A DNA stretch of 64,000 bases from Saccharopolyspora erythraea NRRL 2338 (GCF_000062885.1 NC_009142.1:5507584-5571583); one strand, 5' to 3'. Positions 9,138 to 17,876 are shown, numbered from the stretch's first letter. Notes: generated by a model from the sequence alone, not told the origin. Program-made: numbers and translations.

Positions 9138-10538
9138 TCAGACCGCGTTGCGCGGATCCCTCAGGTCGCGTCCCGCGACCTCGGGCATGAGGAACGTCGC
9201 GATGAGCGGACAGACCGTGAAGACGCCGAGCATGATCGCGATCGGGATCCACGATCCGGTCGTCGCGGCCACCCAGGCCGCCACGACGACCGGGCCGATG
9301 CCGGTGGCGATCATCGCGGCGATCTCCCTGACGACACCGGTCGCGGCGTAGCGGTGCCGGGAGCCGAAGATCTCCGGCAGCGTGAGGTTCTCCAGCGAGG
9401 CCAGCGCCATGACCGACACGTTGTGCATGACGATGTAGCCGACGAACAACTGCGGGACGTGCGCTCCCGCGACCGCCATCATCGTCGGCACGATGAGGAC
9501 CAGCGAGATCACGCTCATCACCTGGTACATCCGCCGGCGGCCGAACCTGTCGCCGAGCGCGCCGACGATCGGCACCGTGACGAACGCGCACAGCGAGGAG
9601 ACGATCACGACGCTCGTGCCCACCGAGGCCGACATCGCGAGCGTGACGGTGATGAACGAGACCATGTAGGTCTGCAGGATTCCCGAGTTGCCCGCCTGTC
9701 CGAAGCGCAGCAGGAACGCGGGTACGAGCGCGCGCCACTTCTTCTGCTCGAGTGCCTCGAGCATGGGGGTGTCGTTCTCCTGCTCGGCCTTCGCCCGGAC
9801 CTCGTCCGTCGTGAGCGCCACGCCCTCGTTGACGTGGGAGCTCTCCTCGAACACCGGGCTCTCCTTGAGCCGGAACCGGATCCACACGGCGAACAGCAGG
9901 ATCACGGCGCTGCCGAGGAACGGGATGCGCCAGCCCCAGGCGAGCAGCTGCTCCTCGGAGAGGACGGCGACGAGGATGCCCCAGATCGCCGACGCACCGA
10001 GGGTGCCGCAGTTCGTGCCGAGCGCGACGAGCGAGGCGATGATGCCGCGACGCTTGGTCGGCGCGTACTCGGCGAGCATGACGCCCGCGCCGGAGATCTC
10101 CGCACCGGCGCCGAAGCCCTGCACGAGGCGCAGCACCACGAGGAGGACGGGCGCGAGGATGCCGATGTCGTGCACGGTCGGCAGGGCGCCGATGAGCGTC
10201 GTCGCACCGCCCATGAGGGCGATCGTGATGAACAGGACCTTGGTGCGCCCCACCCGGTCGCCGAGCCGTCCGAAGTACCACGCACCCACAGGGCGGGCGA
10301 CGTAGCCGACCGCGTACGTCGCCATCGCGGACACGACCGCGAGCGCAGGGCTCTCGCCGGCGAAGAACAGCTGGCCGAAGACGAGCCCGGCCGCGAGCGA
10401 GTACAGCTGGAAGTCCATGAACTCGAGCGCGGTGCCGAGCCAGCCGGACATCGCGGCGCGTGCGAGATCGCCGGTGCTGCGCTCGGCCGGACTGTCCTTC
10501 GTGGTGCCCGTGTCGGGCGGCGGTGCTGAAGTGGACAT
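9138..10538 (-). CDS. MFS transporter, metabolite:H+ symporter type
   Basis: The product has 466 residues and about 12 transmembrane segments. It is an MHS-type major facilitator with the loop motifs FGRLGDRVGRTKVL and LGDRFGRRRMYQVM after helices 2 and 8. GWRIPFLGSAVILLFAVWIRFRLKESP is the typical mid-protein segment of this family. The ATG at 10538 has a GAAGGAA site. It lies between idnD and manD in the same orientation and is the obvious uptake system for the sugar acid metabolised by the operon. The exact substrate (hexuronate, aldonate or idonate) is inferred from context only. Confidence 0.9.
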   Translation of the reverse strand: MSTSAPPPDTGTTKDSPAERSTGDLARAAMSGWLGTALEFMDFQLYSLAAGLVFGQLFFAGESPALAVVSAMATYAVGYVARPVGAWYFGRLGDRVGRTKVLFITIALMGGATTLIGALPTVHDIGILAPVLLVVLRLVQGFGAGAEISGAGVMLAEYAPTKRRGIIASLVALGTNCGTLGASAIWGILVAVLSEEQLLAWGWRIPFLGSAVILLFAVWIRFRLKESPVFEESSHVNEGVALTTDEVRAKAEQENDTPMLEALEQKKWRALVPAFLLRFGQAGNSGILQTYMVSFITVTLAMSASVGTSVVIVSSLCAFVTVPIVGALGDRFGRRRMYQVMSVISLVLIVPTMMAVAGAHVPQLFVGYIVMHNVSVMALASLENLTLPEIFGSRHRYAATGVVREIAAMIATGIGPVVVAAWVAATTGSWIPIAIMLGVFTVCPLIATFLMPEVAGRDLRDPRNAV

Positions 10539-10585
10539 CGTTGTTCCTTCAGTTTCGGGGGGACGGGATAGGTGGACGGGGGAGG

Positions 10586-11590
10586 TCAGAACTCGATGAG
10601 GACCTTGCCGGAAGCAGCGGAGTCCTTCGCCGTCGCGAACGCCTCCACCGCTTCGGTCGCGGGGAGCACGTGCGTGACGACCTGGGCGATCGAGGGGTGG
10701 GCCGCGAGCATGTCGACGGCCTCGTCGATCTCCGTCGAGAAGCGGAACGTGCCGCGCAGCTGCACTTCCTTCGACACCAGCGGTGCGAGGTTCACGCCGA
10801 TCGCGGTGTCGGCGAGCATGCCGACCTGGACGACGACGCCTGCTCGGGCCGCCGACGCAACCGCTTGGGTGAGCGACGCGGGCGCACCCGAGCACTCGAA
10901 CACGACGGGATAGGACGTCGTCGGGACGTCGTCGCGTCCGATGAGCAGCGTCTCGTGGGCGCCGAGCGCGCGGGCTCGGTCGAGGGCGGATTCCTGGATG
11001 TCCCCGGCGGCCACGTGCTCGACGCCGCGAGCGGCGAGCGCCGCGACGATCAGCAGGCCGACAGGACCGGCGCCGAGCACGAGCGCGCGGTCCCCGAGGT
11101 GGCCACCGGCGATCGTGAGCGCGTGCAGCGCGACGCCGAGAGGCTCGGCGAGCGCGGCGTCCCGCAGCGACAGGCCTTCGGGCAGCCTGCGCAGCATGGG
11201 CTTTTCGACGAGCACGTACTCCGCGGCGGCGCCCTGGCGGTGCGGGAAGTCCGCGGCGCTGCCGAGGTAGTCGCCGCCGGGCCACAGGTGCGGCCGGTCC
11301 GCGATGCCCTCCACCGGGGTGCCGTACCGCGCGGGGTGCACGGTCACCGGCGTGCCCTTCGCCCACTGGCCACTCGGATCGGCTTCGACGGTCGCGGAGA
11401 ACTCGTGACCGGGCGCGAAGGGCTCGCGGACGACGTTCTCCCCGTTCTTGCCGTGGAAGTAGTAGTGCAGGTCCGAACCGCAGATGCCGACGTACCGCAC
11501 GCGCAGCAGCACCTCGCCGTCGGCGGGTTCGGGGACGGCGACGTCCTCGAGGCGCATGTCCTCGGCGCCGTGGATGAACAGGCCTTTCAT
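10586..11590 (-). CDS. idnD: L-idonate 5-dehydrogenase-like zinc alcohol dehydrogenase
   Basis: The 334-residue medium-chain dehydrogenase has the catalytic zinc site in YVGICGSDLHYY and APGHEFSATVE, the proton-relay segment ALAEPLGVALHAL, and the Rossmann motif VLGAGPVGLL. Sequence around GSAADFPHRQGAAAEYVLV is characteristic of L-idonate 5-dehydrogenases, which oxidise L-idonate to 5-ketogluconate. The four-cysteine structural-zinc lobe normally found near residues 90-115 is absent: that stretch (VTVHPARYGTPVEGIADRPH) has no cysteine. The gene sits between uxuB and the transporter. A related polyol or aldonate substrate is possible. Confidence 0.85.
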   Translation of the reverse strand: MKGLFIHGAEDMRLEDVAVPEPADGEVLLRVRYVGICGSDLHYYFHGKNGENVVREPFAPGHEFSATVEADPSGQWAKGTPVTVHPARYGTPVEGIADRPHLWPGGDYLGSAADFPHRQGAAAEYVLVEKPMLRRLPEGLSLRDAALAEPLGVALHALTIAGGHLGDRALVLGAGPVGLLIVAALAARGVEHVAAGDIQESALDRARALGAHETLLIGRDDVPTTSYPVVFECSGAPASLTQAVASAARAGVVVQVGMLADTAIGVNLAPLVSKEVQLRGTFRFSTEIDEAVDMLAAHPSIAQVVTHVLPATEAVEAFATAKDSAASGKVLIEF

Positions 11591-11624
11591 CGTTGATCAG
11601 CTCCAGGAGGTCGGCAAGGCAGGC

Positions 11625-13100
11625 TCAGCGGGAGGCGGCGACGTCGGCGGCCGCGGCGCGCACACCGTCGCGGACGACGAGGGTGAGCAGGTCGGCGACC
11701 CGGACGGTGAAGGCGTCCTGCTCGGCGAGGGCGTCCGGGAAGAAACCGCCGTTCATGATCCGGCGCACGTGGTCGGCAACGGTCACGGCGCCGTCGACGG
11801 CGGCGGCGAGCCGGTCGCGGGCGGGTTCGACGATGCGCTCGGCGAGCGGCTCCGGGGTGAAGCCTGCCGGTGGGGCGACGCACGCGATCCACGCGGCGAT
11901 GCACAGCGCGAGGTGGTGCGGCATGTCGCCGCGCCGGAGGTGGAAGAGCGCAGCGTTGGGGATGCGCTGGAGGAGCTTGAGGGATCCGTCCGTGCCCACC
12001 TGGGTGGTCGCGTGCCCGATGAGCGGGTTGCGCCACCGGGCGTCCAATTCCGACACGTACGCGTCGGCGTCGAACCCGGTGGGCGGGGTGAACGTCGGCA
12101 GGTAGTCGTCGGTGATCCCGTTCAGGACCGCCTCGCGCACGAAGTCCTGTCCCCACGCGACGTCGATCGTCGGTGCGCCGGAGAGGATTCCGAGGTAGGC
12201 GATGAGCGAGTGCGATCCGTTGAGCAGGCGCAGCTTGACCATCTCGTAGGCCTCGATCTCGTTCGAGAACGTCGCGCCGGCCAGATCCCAAGCGGGACGA
12301 CCGCCCGCGAAGTCGTCCTCGAGAACCCACATGGTGAACTCCTCGGCGGGGACCGGGCACAGGTCCTGGACGCCGAGCAGATCCGCGACGATACGTGAGT
12401 GCTCGTCGGTCGTCCTCGGCACGATGCGGTCGACCATCCCGTTTGGAAACGACACCGACGAGGACACGAACGACAACACGTCATCGCTCACGCCTGCCGC
12501 CTGCAGGAACTCCTCCACCACGGCGCGCGTGACGTCGCCGGCGGACTGGAGGTTGTCGCAGGACAGGACGGCGAACGGCTCGCCCGAGGCGGCGCGCTGC
12601 TCGAGACCGCGGGCGATCATGCCCACCGCGGTGCGCGGTGTCGAGCCTGCCGTGAGGTCCGCAGCGACCTCGGGGGCGTCGAGCGCCAGCCTGCCGGTCG
12701 CGGGGTCGCGTGTGTAGCCGACCTCGGAGACGGTGAGCGAGACGATGCGGTGCGCCGGATCCGCGATCGCGTCCACGACCGCGGCGGGGTCCTGGGCGGC
12801 CACGCCGGTGTCGCGGTGGACGTCGACCAGTCCCGCCTCGGCACCGCGTTCGGTGAGCTGGAGGATCGAGTAGACGTTGTCCTGGGCTCGCATCGGAGCT
12901 ACGACCCGGTCCGACGAGTGCGCGAAGCCGCGGATGCCCCAGTCCCCACCGGCGGCGGCCATCGCCTGCGCGGTGTAGACCGCGCCGTGCGCGCGGTGGA
13001 AGTTGCCAAGGCCGAGGTGAACGATTCCCGTCCGGTCCGGCGCGGACGCTCCGAGGCGCGATCCAGCGAGCAGACTCTTCCGGCCCAGTGGCTGTGTCAT
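11625..13100 (-). CDS. uxuB: Mannitol dehydrogenase family oxidoreductase (fructuronate reductase-like)
   Basis: The product has 491 residues and belongs to the long-chain mannitol dehydrogenase family. The N-terminal NAD-binding GLGNFHRAHGAVY motif, the segment FPNGMVDRIVP, and the catalytic-lysine region KLRLLNGSHSLIAYLG (around residue 290) are all visible. In an operon with mannonate dehydratase, KDG kinase and KDPG aldolase, the natural role is interconversion of D-fructuronate and D-mannonate. The family also includes mannitol and arabinitol dehydrogenases, so the symbol rests on context. The ATG at 13100 has an AAGGAC-type site. It is the first gene of the minus-strand operon. Confidence 0.85.
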   Translation of the reverse strand: MTQPLGRKSLLAGSRLGASAPDRTGIVHLGLGNFHRAHGAVYTAQAMAAAGGDWGIRGFAHSSDRVVAPMRAQDNVYSILQLTERGAEAGLVDVHRDTGVAAQDPAAVVDAIADPAHRIVSLTVSEVGYTRDPATGRLALDAPEVAADLTAGSTPRTAVGMIARGLEQRAASGEPFAVLSCDNLQSAGDVTRAVVEEFLQAAGVSDDVLSFVSSSVSFPNGMVDRIVPRTTDEHSRIVADLLGVQDLCPVPAEEFTMWVLEDDFAGGRPAWDLAGATFSNEIEAYEMVKLRLLNGSHSLIAYLGILSGAPTIDVAWGQDFVREAVLNGITDDYLPTFTPPTGFDADAYVSELDARWRNPLIGHATTQVGTDGSLKLLQRIPNAALFHLRRGDMPHHLALCIAAWIACVAPPAGFTPEPLAERIVEPARDRLAAAVDGAVTVADHVRRIMNGGFFPDALAEQDAFTVRVADLLTLVVRDGVRAAAADVAASR

Positions 13101-13180
13101 GACGTCCTTGTCCTTCCACGACGCACGGGCGGTGGTCCAGCACTGCCGCGCGTTGCGTTTCACATGGCGAACCGCTCGTT

Positions 13181-13198
13181 TTGTATGTCGGACCACAA
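13181..13198. promoter_or_regulatory. Candidate operator between uxuB and iclR
   Basis: TTGTATGTCGGACCACAA is an 18-base sequence with inverted TTGT/ACAA ends around a CG centre. It lies in the divergent region of the hexuronate operon and its IclR regulator, 81 bases from the uxuB start and 53 bases before the iclR start. Placement fits an IclR-type operator. The symmetry is imperfect in the middle, so this is a suggestion. Confidence 0.35.
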
Positions 13199-13251
13199 GC
13201 TAGACTGACGTGGAGGCGCGATGCAACATCGACCGGGAAGACAATGGAGCC

Positions 13252-14043
13252 ATGGAGACCGAACCCACGTCGGAGACGCCGCCCGTCACGAGCCTCGACC
13301 GCGCACTCGTCGTGCTCGAGACGGTCGCGACAGCAGGCCCCGAGGGACTCGCGCTCAGCGAGATCGCGGCGCGCACAGGGATCAACAAGGGATCGGTCCA
13401 CCGGCTGCTCCGCGGCCTCGCGCACCGCGACTACGTGGCGCGCGACGGCGACGACCGCAACTACATCCTCGGCGAGGCGCTCAGGCGGATGGTGCGGACC
13501 TTCGGTGCGGACGACAACCTGCCGCTGCTGTTCCGGCCGCTGCTGCTCGAACTGTCGCGCCGGACGGAGGAACTCGTCCACCTCGGAGTGCTCGACGGAC
13601 GCCGCGTCGTCTATCTCGACAAGATCGAGCCGGAGCGCTCCGTCCGCGTGTGGTCGCGTGTCGGCCGACGCGCGCACATCGCGAGCACGGCACTCGGACG
13701 CGCGCTCATCGCCGCGGCTCCCCCCAGCGACTCCCTCCTGACCAGCTACGTCGAGGAAGCCGACCCCGACCACGCGCACCCCACGCTCGGCGACCGCTTC
13801 CGCGACGCGGTGAACGCCGCGCGCACGCACGGATGGGCGATCGAGAACCAGGAGAACGAAGCCGGGATCGCCTGCGTCGGCATCGCCCTCACGTCCACGA
13901 CCTCGCGGGACGTCGCGATCAGCGTCACCGGCCCCGCCGAGCGCATGACCACCGACCGCCTCACCGAGATCGGCGCCCTGATCCGCGAACTCGCCGCCGA
14001 CCTCGCCCCGCAGGAGTACACCCTCACGCCGACAGCGGGGTGA
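13252..14043 (+). CDS. IclR family transcriptional regulator of the hexuronate operon
   Basis: The product is 263 residues long. An N-terminal winged helix-turn-helix (LSEIAARTGINKGSVHRLLR, about residues 32-52) is followed by the IclR effector domain (RPLLLELSRRTEELVHLGVL, ALGRALIAA, GWAIENQENEAGIACVG). The ATG at 13252 with a GGAG five bases upstream is preferred over an upstream in-frame start. It is transcribed divergently from uxuB and most likely represses the operon until a pathway intermediate such as KDG is present. The effector assignment is inference. Confidence 0.9.
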   Translation: METEPTSETPPVTSLDRALVVLETVATAGPEGLALSEIAARTGINKGSVHRLLRGLAHRDYVARDGDDRNYILGEALRRMVRTFGADDNLPLLFRPLLLELSRRTEELVHLGVLDGRRVVYLDKIEPERSVRVWSRVGRRAHIASTALGRALIAAAPPSDSLLTSYVEEADPDHAHPTLGDRFRDAVNAARTHGWAIENQENEAGIACVGIALTSTTSRDVAISVTGPAERMTTDRLTEIGALIRELAADLAPQEYTLTPTAG

Positions 14044-14361
14044 CGCCTCGCGGCCTCGACGGCCGCCAGTCGTGTCGAGCCGTACGGTGAGTACCGGCAT
14101 CGATCCAGGGCACCGGCCTTCGCCGATGGTGGCGTCGGACCACCGCTGGTCACCGACGTTGAGCCGCCGCCCTCGATCTCGAATACGAGCACGGCGCCGT
14201 TCGGCGACGCCGAGCCCGTGCAATCGAACTAGTGACCGCGTGAACCCGTCCCGGCTCGACGCCCTACAAGACAAGAGACCCAGCACGTGAGCCGCACGTC
14301 GGGCTCACCGCCGAAACGCCCTCCCCACGCATGTGCGTCGAGGGAACGAAAGCAACCCCGA
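14044..14361. other. Intergenic stretch, no gene seen
   Basis: This is the convergent space after the iclR gene. Frames on both strands are short and lack ribosome binding sites. No remnant was recognised. Confidence 0.35.
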
Positions 14362-14463
14362 TCAGGAGCTTCGGCGCATCAAAAACGCAATCAAGGCAAC
14401 GATCCCGCCGACAACCACCAGGGGAAGAACGACGAACACGACCAATTCCCATCCACCAGGCAT
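14362..14463 (-). CDS. Very small single-helix membrane peptide
   Basis: A 33-residue frame starts MPGGWELVVFVVLPLV, continues with a glycine pair and a second hydrophobic run (IVALIAFLM), and ends RRSS. This is one transmembrane helix with a positive C-terminal flank, consistent with a stand-alone membrane peptide. The ribosome binding site is weak. Composition strongly favours a real membrane peptide, but the length makes it uncertain. It is next to a truncated IS5 copy. Confidence 0.4.
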   Translation of the reverse strand: MPGGWELVVFVVLPLVVVGGIVALIAFLMRRSS

Positions 14464-14589
14464 GCGGCGGATTCTCACACACCGACCGCGACGGGCGTCT
14501 CCCGCCAGCCGCCGGCGGCTGTGCCGGCGGCGTCACGGCCGCGCGCAATCCGCTGACCAGTGAGCTCTCGCAAGCGAATGCTCATCGCG

Positions 14590-14989
14590 TGGATCTTCGA
14601 GCCGGGCTTGCCTCGATCCACCGGGCTGGGGCCGGTCAGGTCCCCCTTTTGCCCGCCCGGATATGCATGCTGTCCACCGACGCCCGGGACCAGTCGATCG
14701 CTCCAGCGGTGCCGAGCAGGTCCAGCAGTTCCTGGTGCAGCCGGGTGAACACGTCGGCTTGGGACCACTCGGTGAACCGGCGGTGTGCGGTGGCGCAGCT
14801 GACTCCGAACGAGGTGGGCAGCGCTGACCAGGCGCACCCGGTTTGCAGCACGTACAGGATCGCGGCCAGCACCGCGCGGTCGTCCAGCCGACGCCGACCT
14901 CCGCCCTGGTGGCGTTGCGGCGCTTCGAGCAACAGCGAACGCGCCAGCAGCCACAACGGCTCCGGACACCACTTCTCCACATCGCTCAC
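14590..14989 (-). pseudogene. Truncated IS5-family transposase
   Basis: The minus strand encodes the N-terminal DUF4096-type domain of an IS5/IS427-group transposase from 14989 (MSDVEKWCPEPLWLLARS, AILYVLQTGCAWSALP, ASVDSMHIRAGK). It then shifts frame at an AAAAGGGG run near 14655, as in the programmed frameshift of this group, and continues GDLTGPSPVDRGKPGSKIH before homology stops at about 14590. The catalytic DDE half is therefore missing and the copy is dead. Confidence 0.8.
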
Positions 14990-15001
14990 AGTTGATCAAC
15001 G

Positions 15002-15619
15002 ATATCCCCCGCCCAAGGGCACACCCAAATGAGATGCGGTCTAAGGTCCGCGCCGAGCCGAGTCGCGAGCACCACCTCGCCGTACATGACCGCGGCGGTT
15101 CCGATGTACCAGGTCACCGGCGCCGAGGTGGAGGGGAAGCCGAACGCGATCGGGTTCGTGCCGAACCGGCCGTCGGTAGCCCGTGCGGCGCCACCACTGC
15201 AGGCCCGCTTCCGGCGATCATTCCGACGAGCCCGGCTTTCGCCGCTTTCTCCAGGTACGTAGGAGAACATGCCGGTGCACCAGGTTTCGGGCGCCAACGA
15301 TTGCGCTCCCGCGCGCGTGCCTTGTCCACGCCAGTTCCAGCGCACGCATGCCGACGAAGTAGCCCACCTTGTCGCCGCCGTCGAGGGTCGCCGACACCGC
15401 GGTCTGGGCGACGATCCGGATGCGGCCCGGGGATTCCGGTGTGGCGCGGATCCGCTCGACGATGGACAGTGCACGGGCGAGACCGCCGAACAGCAGCCCG
15501 CGCAGTTCGCAGTCGAGGAGATGATCGGCGATGATCTCGGCTTCGTCGGCAGTGTGGCTGATCCTGGTCATCGTCGCGGTGGCGAGCGCGCGGGCATCGG
15601 ACAGCGTCAAGATGGTCAT
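15002..15619 (-). pseudogene. Broken malate/L-lactate dehydrogenase family (Ldh_2) gene
   Basis: Three reading frames together spell the N-terminal half of an NAD(P)-dependent malate/lactate/ureidoglycolate dehydrogenase. From an ATG at 15619 the frame gives LTLSDARALATATM, LLDCELRGLLFGGLARAL and GGDKVGYFVGMRALELA. Then TWCTGMFSYVPG and AAKAGLVGMIAGSGPAVVAPHG appear in other frames, and finally FGTNPIAFGFPS and GTAAVMYGEVVLATRLG. Homology ends at the IS5 remnant near 15000. At least three frameshifts make it non-functional. Confidence 0.8.
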
Positions 15620-15748
15620 CACGGGGCCTCCGTCGACAAGGGCTGATCTGCGGCGGCGACATCCGCTCCAGGGCGGATCGGCGAGCGAGGGCGAGCGTGG
15701 TGGCCGTTCGCTGCAGGTCACCGAAGCGGGCATGGCCGCCAGGACGAA

Positions 15749-15916
15749 ATGAGTGCGGAGGTGCTCAAACTAACCGACTCCATAAAGTCCTGGTGGCTCC
15801 TGCGCAAGCTGCGACGCTCCACAACCCGCATCACCAGCCTCGTCCAGGCCGTCGTCACCCTGCAACTGACCTGCTCAGAAGACAGCTCGGTTGACGATCG
15901 ACATAACTGCAACTAG
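15749..15916 (+). CDS. Possible small protein of unknown function
   Basis: A 55-residue frame begins MSAEVLKLTDSIKSWWLLRK and ends SSVDDRHNCN. Third codon positions are mostly G or C, as in real genes here, and an AGGA lies close to the ATG. I recognise no family. It could be the tail of a decayed gene. It ends just before the Rrf2 operator candidate. Confidence 0.3.
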   Translation: MSAEVLKLTDSIKSWWLLRKLRRSTTRITSLVQAVVTLQLTCSEDSSVDDRHNCN

Positions 15917-15918
15917 TC

Positions 15919-15930
15919 TGGTTTCAGTTG
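15919..15930. promoter_or_regulatory. Rrf2-locus motif, copy 1
   Basis: TGGTTTCAGTTG lies 26 bases before the Rrf2 start codon. It forms the right half of an imperfect dyad with the upstream CAACTAG. A near-identical copy is found before the neighbouring amidohydrolase gene, which suggests a shared operator for the Rrf2 protein. Confidence 0.45.
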
Positions 15931-15956
15931 ATCGGTGGCGATGACAGGAGCAGGAG

Positions 15957-16400
15957 TTGGCGGGGCTCAGCAGTAGGAGCGCGGTCGCAATTCACGCGCT
16001 TGCGATGCTGGCGCACCGACGTGAAGGCTCGTTAACTTCCGCGGAGATCGCGGACAGCCTTGGAAGCAACCCAGTCCTCGTGCGCCGCATCCTCGGCCGC
16101 TTGCGGAACGCTGAGCTGGTGTGGTCCACCGAGGGTCGAGGGGGTGGCTGGTCTCTTGCTCGCGCCCCGCGGGATATCACGCTCTATGACGCGTACGCCG
16201 CCGTCGAGGAGGGGCAAATCTTCTCGCGGCACACGCATCCGCCCAGCGGGGTGTGCGAGGTCGGACGCAACATCGGCGAGCTGCTTGACATCGAGTTCCA
16301 GAGCGCGGAACGAGCTCTGGAGGAACAGCTCGGCAGGACGACGATCGCCGGCCTGCTGCAGCAGATACTGGCCTCCGACAACGGACCGAGGGGCCACTGA
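15957..16400 (+). CDS. Rrf2 family transcriptional regulator
   Basis: The 147-residue protein has the winged-helix DNA-binding domain of the Rrf2 family: SAVAIHALAMLAHR, LTSAEIADSLGSNPVLVRRI, then GRGGGWSLARAPRDITLYDAY. No cluster of three cysteines for an Fe-S centre is present (one Cys at SGVCEVG), so it is more like the redox or metabolite-sensing Rrf2 proteins of the YwnA/CymR type. The start is a TTG with a GGAG site five bases away. It is followed in the same orientation by an amidohydrolase gene. Confidence 0.85.
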   Translation: MAGLSSRSAVAIHALAMLAHRREGSLTSAEIADSLGSNPVLVRRILGRLRNAELVWSTEGRGGGWSLARAPRDITLYDAYAAVEEGQIFSRHTHPPSGVCEVGRNIGELLDIEFQSAERALEEQLGRTTIAGLLQQILASDNGPRGH

Positions 16401-16453
16401 CCAAGCGGTGATGCATGCGCGCACTGCGTCATGGCGCATAACTTAACCGCAAT

Positions 16454-16464
16454 TGGTTTAGTTG
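16454..16464. promoter_or_regulatory. Rrf2-locus motif, copy 2
   Basis: TGGTTTAGTTG, preceded by CCGCAAT, repeats the motif found upstream of the Rrf2 gene with one base deleted. It lies 119 bases before the amidohydrolase start and 54 bases after the Rrf2 stop, which suggests a second operator controlling the enzyme gene separately. Confidence 0.4.
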
Positions 16465-16582
16465 CAGTCGTTCCGGGGTGAGCGCTTCGGGCCCTCCCGG
16501 CTGCCGATGTCAGCGGCCGAACGATCCATCCGCGTGCACCACGGCCCGAACACCTACTCAGAACGCACCAGGAGTGAGAGCG

Positions 16583-17818
16583 ATGCCCCAGGAACCCGAA
16601 GCACTTGCCAGCAACGAGGCTCGCGGCCCTGCGACCTACGACCTCGTGATCAGGCGCGCACATATCTTCGATGGGTACCAGGCGCTCGCCGGTCTGTACG
16701 ACGTCGCCATCAACGGCGGAGAGATCGCATCCGTCTCGGTCGAGCCGCTCAGGGGCATACAGGAGGTGGATGCGGCCGAAGGATGGGTCATGCCGGGCCT
16801 GATCGACACTCATATCCACTTCTACGACGTGCGCGCGGTCTCCGGTCCGAATTCGATGCGGGCCTTCGAGGAGAACGAGCTTTCCGGAAAGCTCGGGCTG
16901 TTCCTCGACCACGGGATCACCACCATCAAGTCGGTGGGCGATCCGACGGACGGAATTCTGGACACGCGGGCCAAAATCGGCGCAGGCACGCTGCGGGGCC
17001 CGCGGCTGTTGGCGACCGGCTGCGGTATCACCGGACGCGACGGGCATCCCGCCGCCACTGTCTTCAGCGGCAACCCCTGGGCACGCGAACGCTTCACCGG
17101 AGAGGTCGACAGCGTGCAGCAGATCCGCGACCTGGTGCACCACCTCGCTGACCGCAAGGTGGACGCGATCAAACTCCTGTCGGAAGGCGCGTGCGCACAC
17201 GGGCCGAAGTACCTCTGGCAGAATCCTGCCTTTCCGGATGGTGTCGAGTTGGAACGGCTTCCCCTCGATCTCCTTCGGGCGGGTATCGAGACCGGACACG
17301 AGAGGGGTCTTCGAGTTACCGTCCACACCACCCAGCAAGCCGCGGCACGCGAGGCGATCGAGGCTGGGGCGGACGGCCTGGAGCACGGTGTCACCGTCGA
17401 GCCCCTCACCGACCACTCGCTCATCGATCTGATGCTCGAACACGGCGTCACCTACGCGCCCACGCTCTGGATCGACGATGCCCACCCGGACGCCCGTGGC
17501 AATCTCAAGAAGGTCGCTGAAGTCGGCGTGCACATCGCGCTGGGCAGCGACACCTTCAGCGGTCGGGGCTTATTCGGAGCCAACACTCTGGAAGAGGCCG
17601 AACTCATGGTGGCGGCCGGGATGACGCCCACCCAGGTGCTGGCCGCAGGCACCCGCGGCGCGTCGCGGCAGTGTGTCCGCCCCGACCTCGGCACGGTGGC
17701 CCCCGGCAAGCGCGCAGACCTGCTCGTACTCAACGCTGATCCCACTGCGGACATCGGCAACCTTCGCGACCTCAGCATGGTGATCCTGAACGGCCGCCTC
17801 GCCGTCGACAAGCGCTAG
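16583..17818 (+). CDS. Metal-dependent amidohydrolase (imidazolonepropionase/prolidase-like)
   Basis: The 411-residue amidohydrolase-superfamily enzyme has all expected metal-site segments: the HxH pair in GLIDTHIHFYD, the lysine segment VDAIKLLSEG, histidines in LRVTVHTTQ and GLEHGVTVE, and the aspartate in IALGSDTFSG. A C-terminal APGKRADLLVLNADP completes the composite beta domain. It probably hydrolyses a cyclic amide or dipeptide-like bond in the cytoplasm, but the substrate cannot be read. The ATG at 16583 has an AGGAG nine bases upstream. The preceding Rrf2 gene and the shared motif suggest regulation by that protein. Confidence 0.88.
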   Translation: MPQEPEALASNEARGPATYDLVIRRAHIFDGYQALAGLYDVAINGGEIASVSVEPLRGIQEVDAAEGWVMPGLIDTHIHFYDVRAVSGPNSMRAFEENELSGKLGLFLDHGITTIKSVGDPTDGILDTRAKIGAGTLRGPRLLATGCGITGRDGHPAATVFSGNPWARERFTGEVDSVQQIRDLVHHLADRKVDAIKLLSEGACAHGPKYLWQNPAFPDGVELERLPLDLLRAGIETGHERGLRVTVHTTQQAAAREAIEAGADGLEHGVTVEPLTDHSLIDLMLEHGVTYAPTLWIDDAHPDARGNLKKVAEVGVHIALGSDTFSGRGLFGANTLEEAELMVAAGMTPTQVLAAGTRGASRQCVRPDLGTVAPGKRADLLVLNADPTADIGNLRDLSMVILNGRLAVDKR

Positions 17819-17828
17819 GCCCCCGCCT

Positions 17829-17847
17829 GGCGGGACGTCTTCCCGCC
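17829..17847 (+). terminator. Hairpin after the amidohydrolase gene
   Basis: GGCGGGA and TCCCGCC form a 7-base stem with a five-base loop starting 11 bases after the amidohydrolase stop. There is no T tract, as is usual in actinomycetes. Confidence 0.5.
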
Positions 17848-17876
17848 GCTACACCGCGGCAGAGAGGAATCCACCC

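Noticed and set aside
9072-10529. A 485-residue plus-strand open frame over the MFS gene
   Set aside because: It is the mirror of a clear transporter gene, with an Asp/Arg/His-rich translation. Not a gene.
12481-14286. A 601-residue minus-strand open frame across uxuB and iclR
   Set aside because: It runs antisense through the iclR gene and out of frame through uxuB; no family motif.
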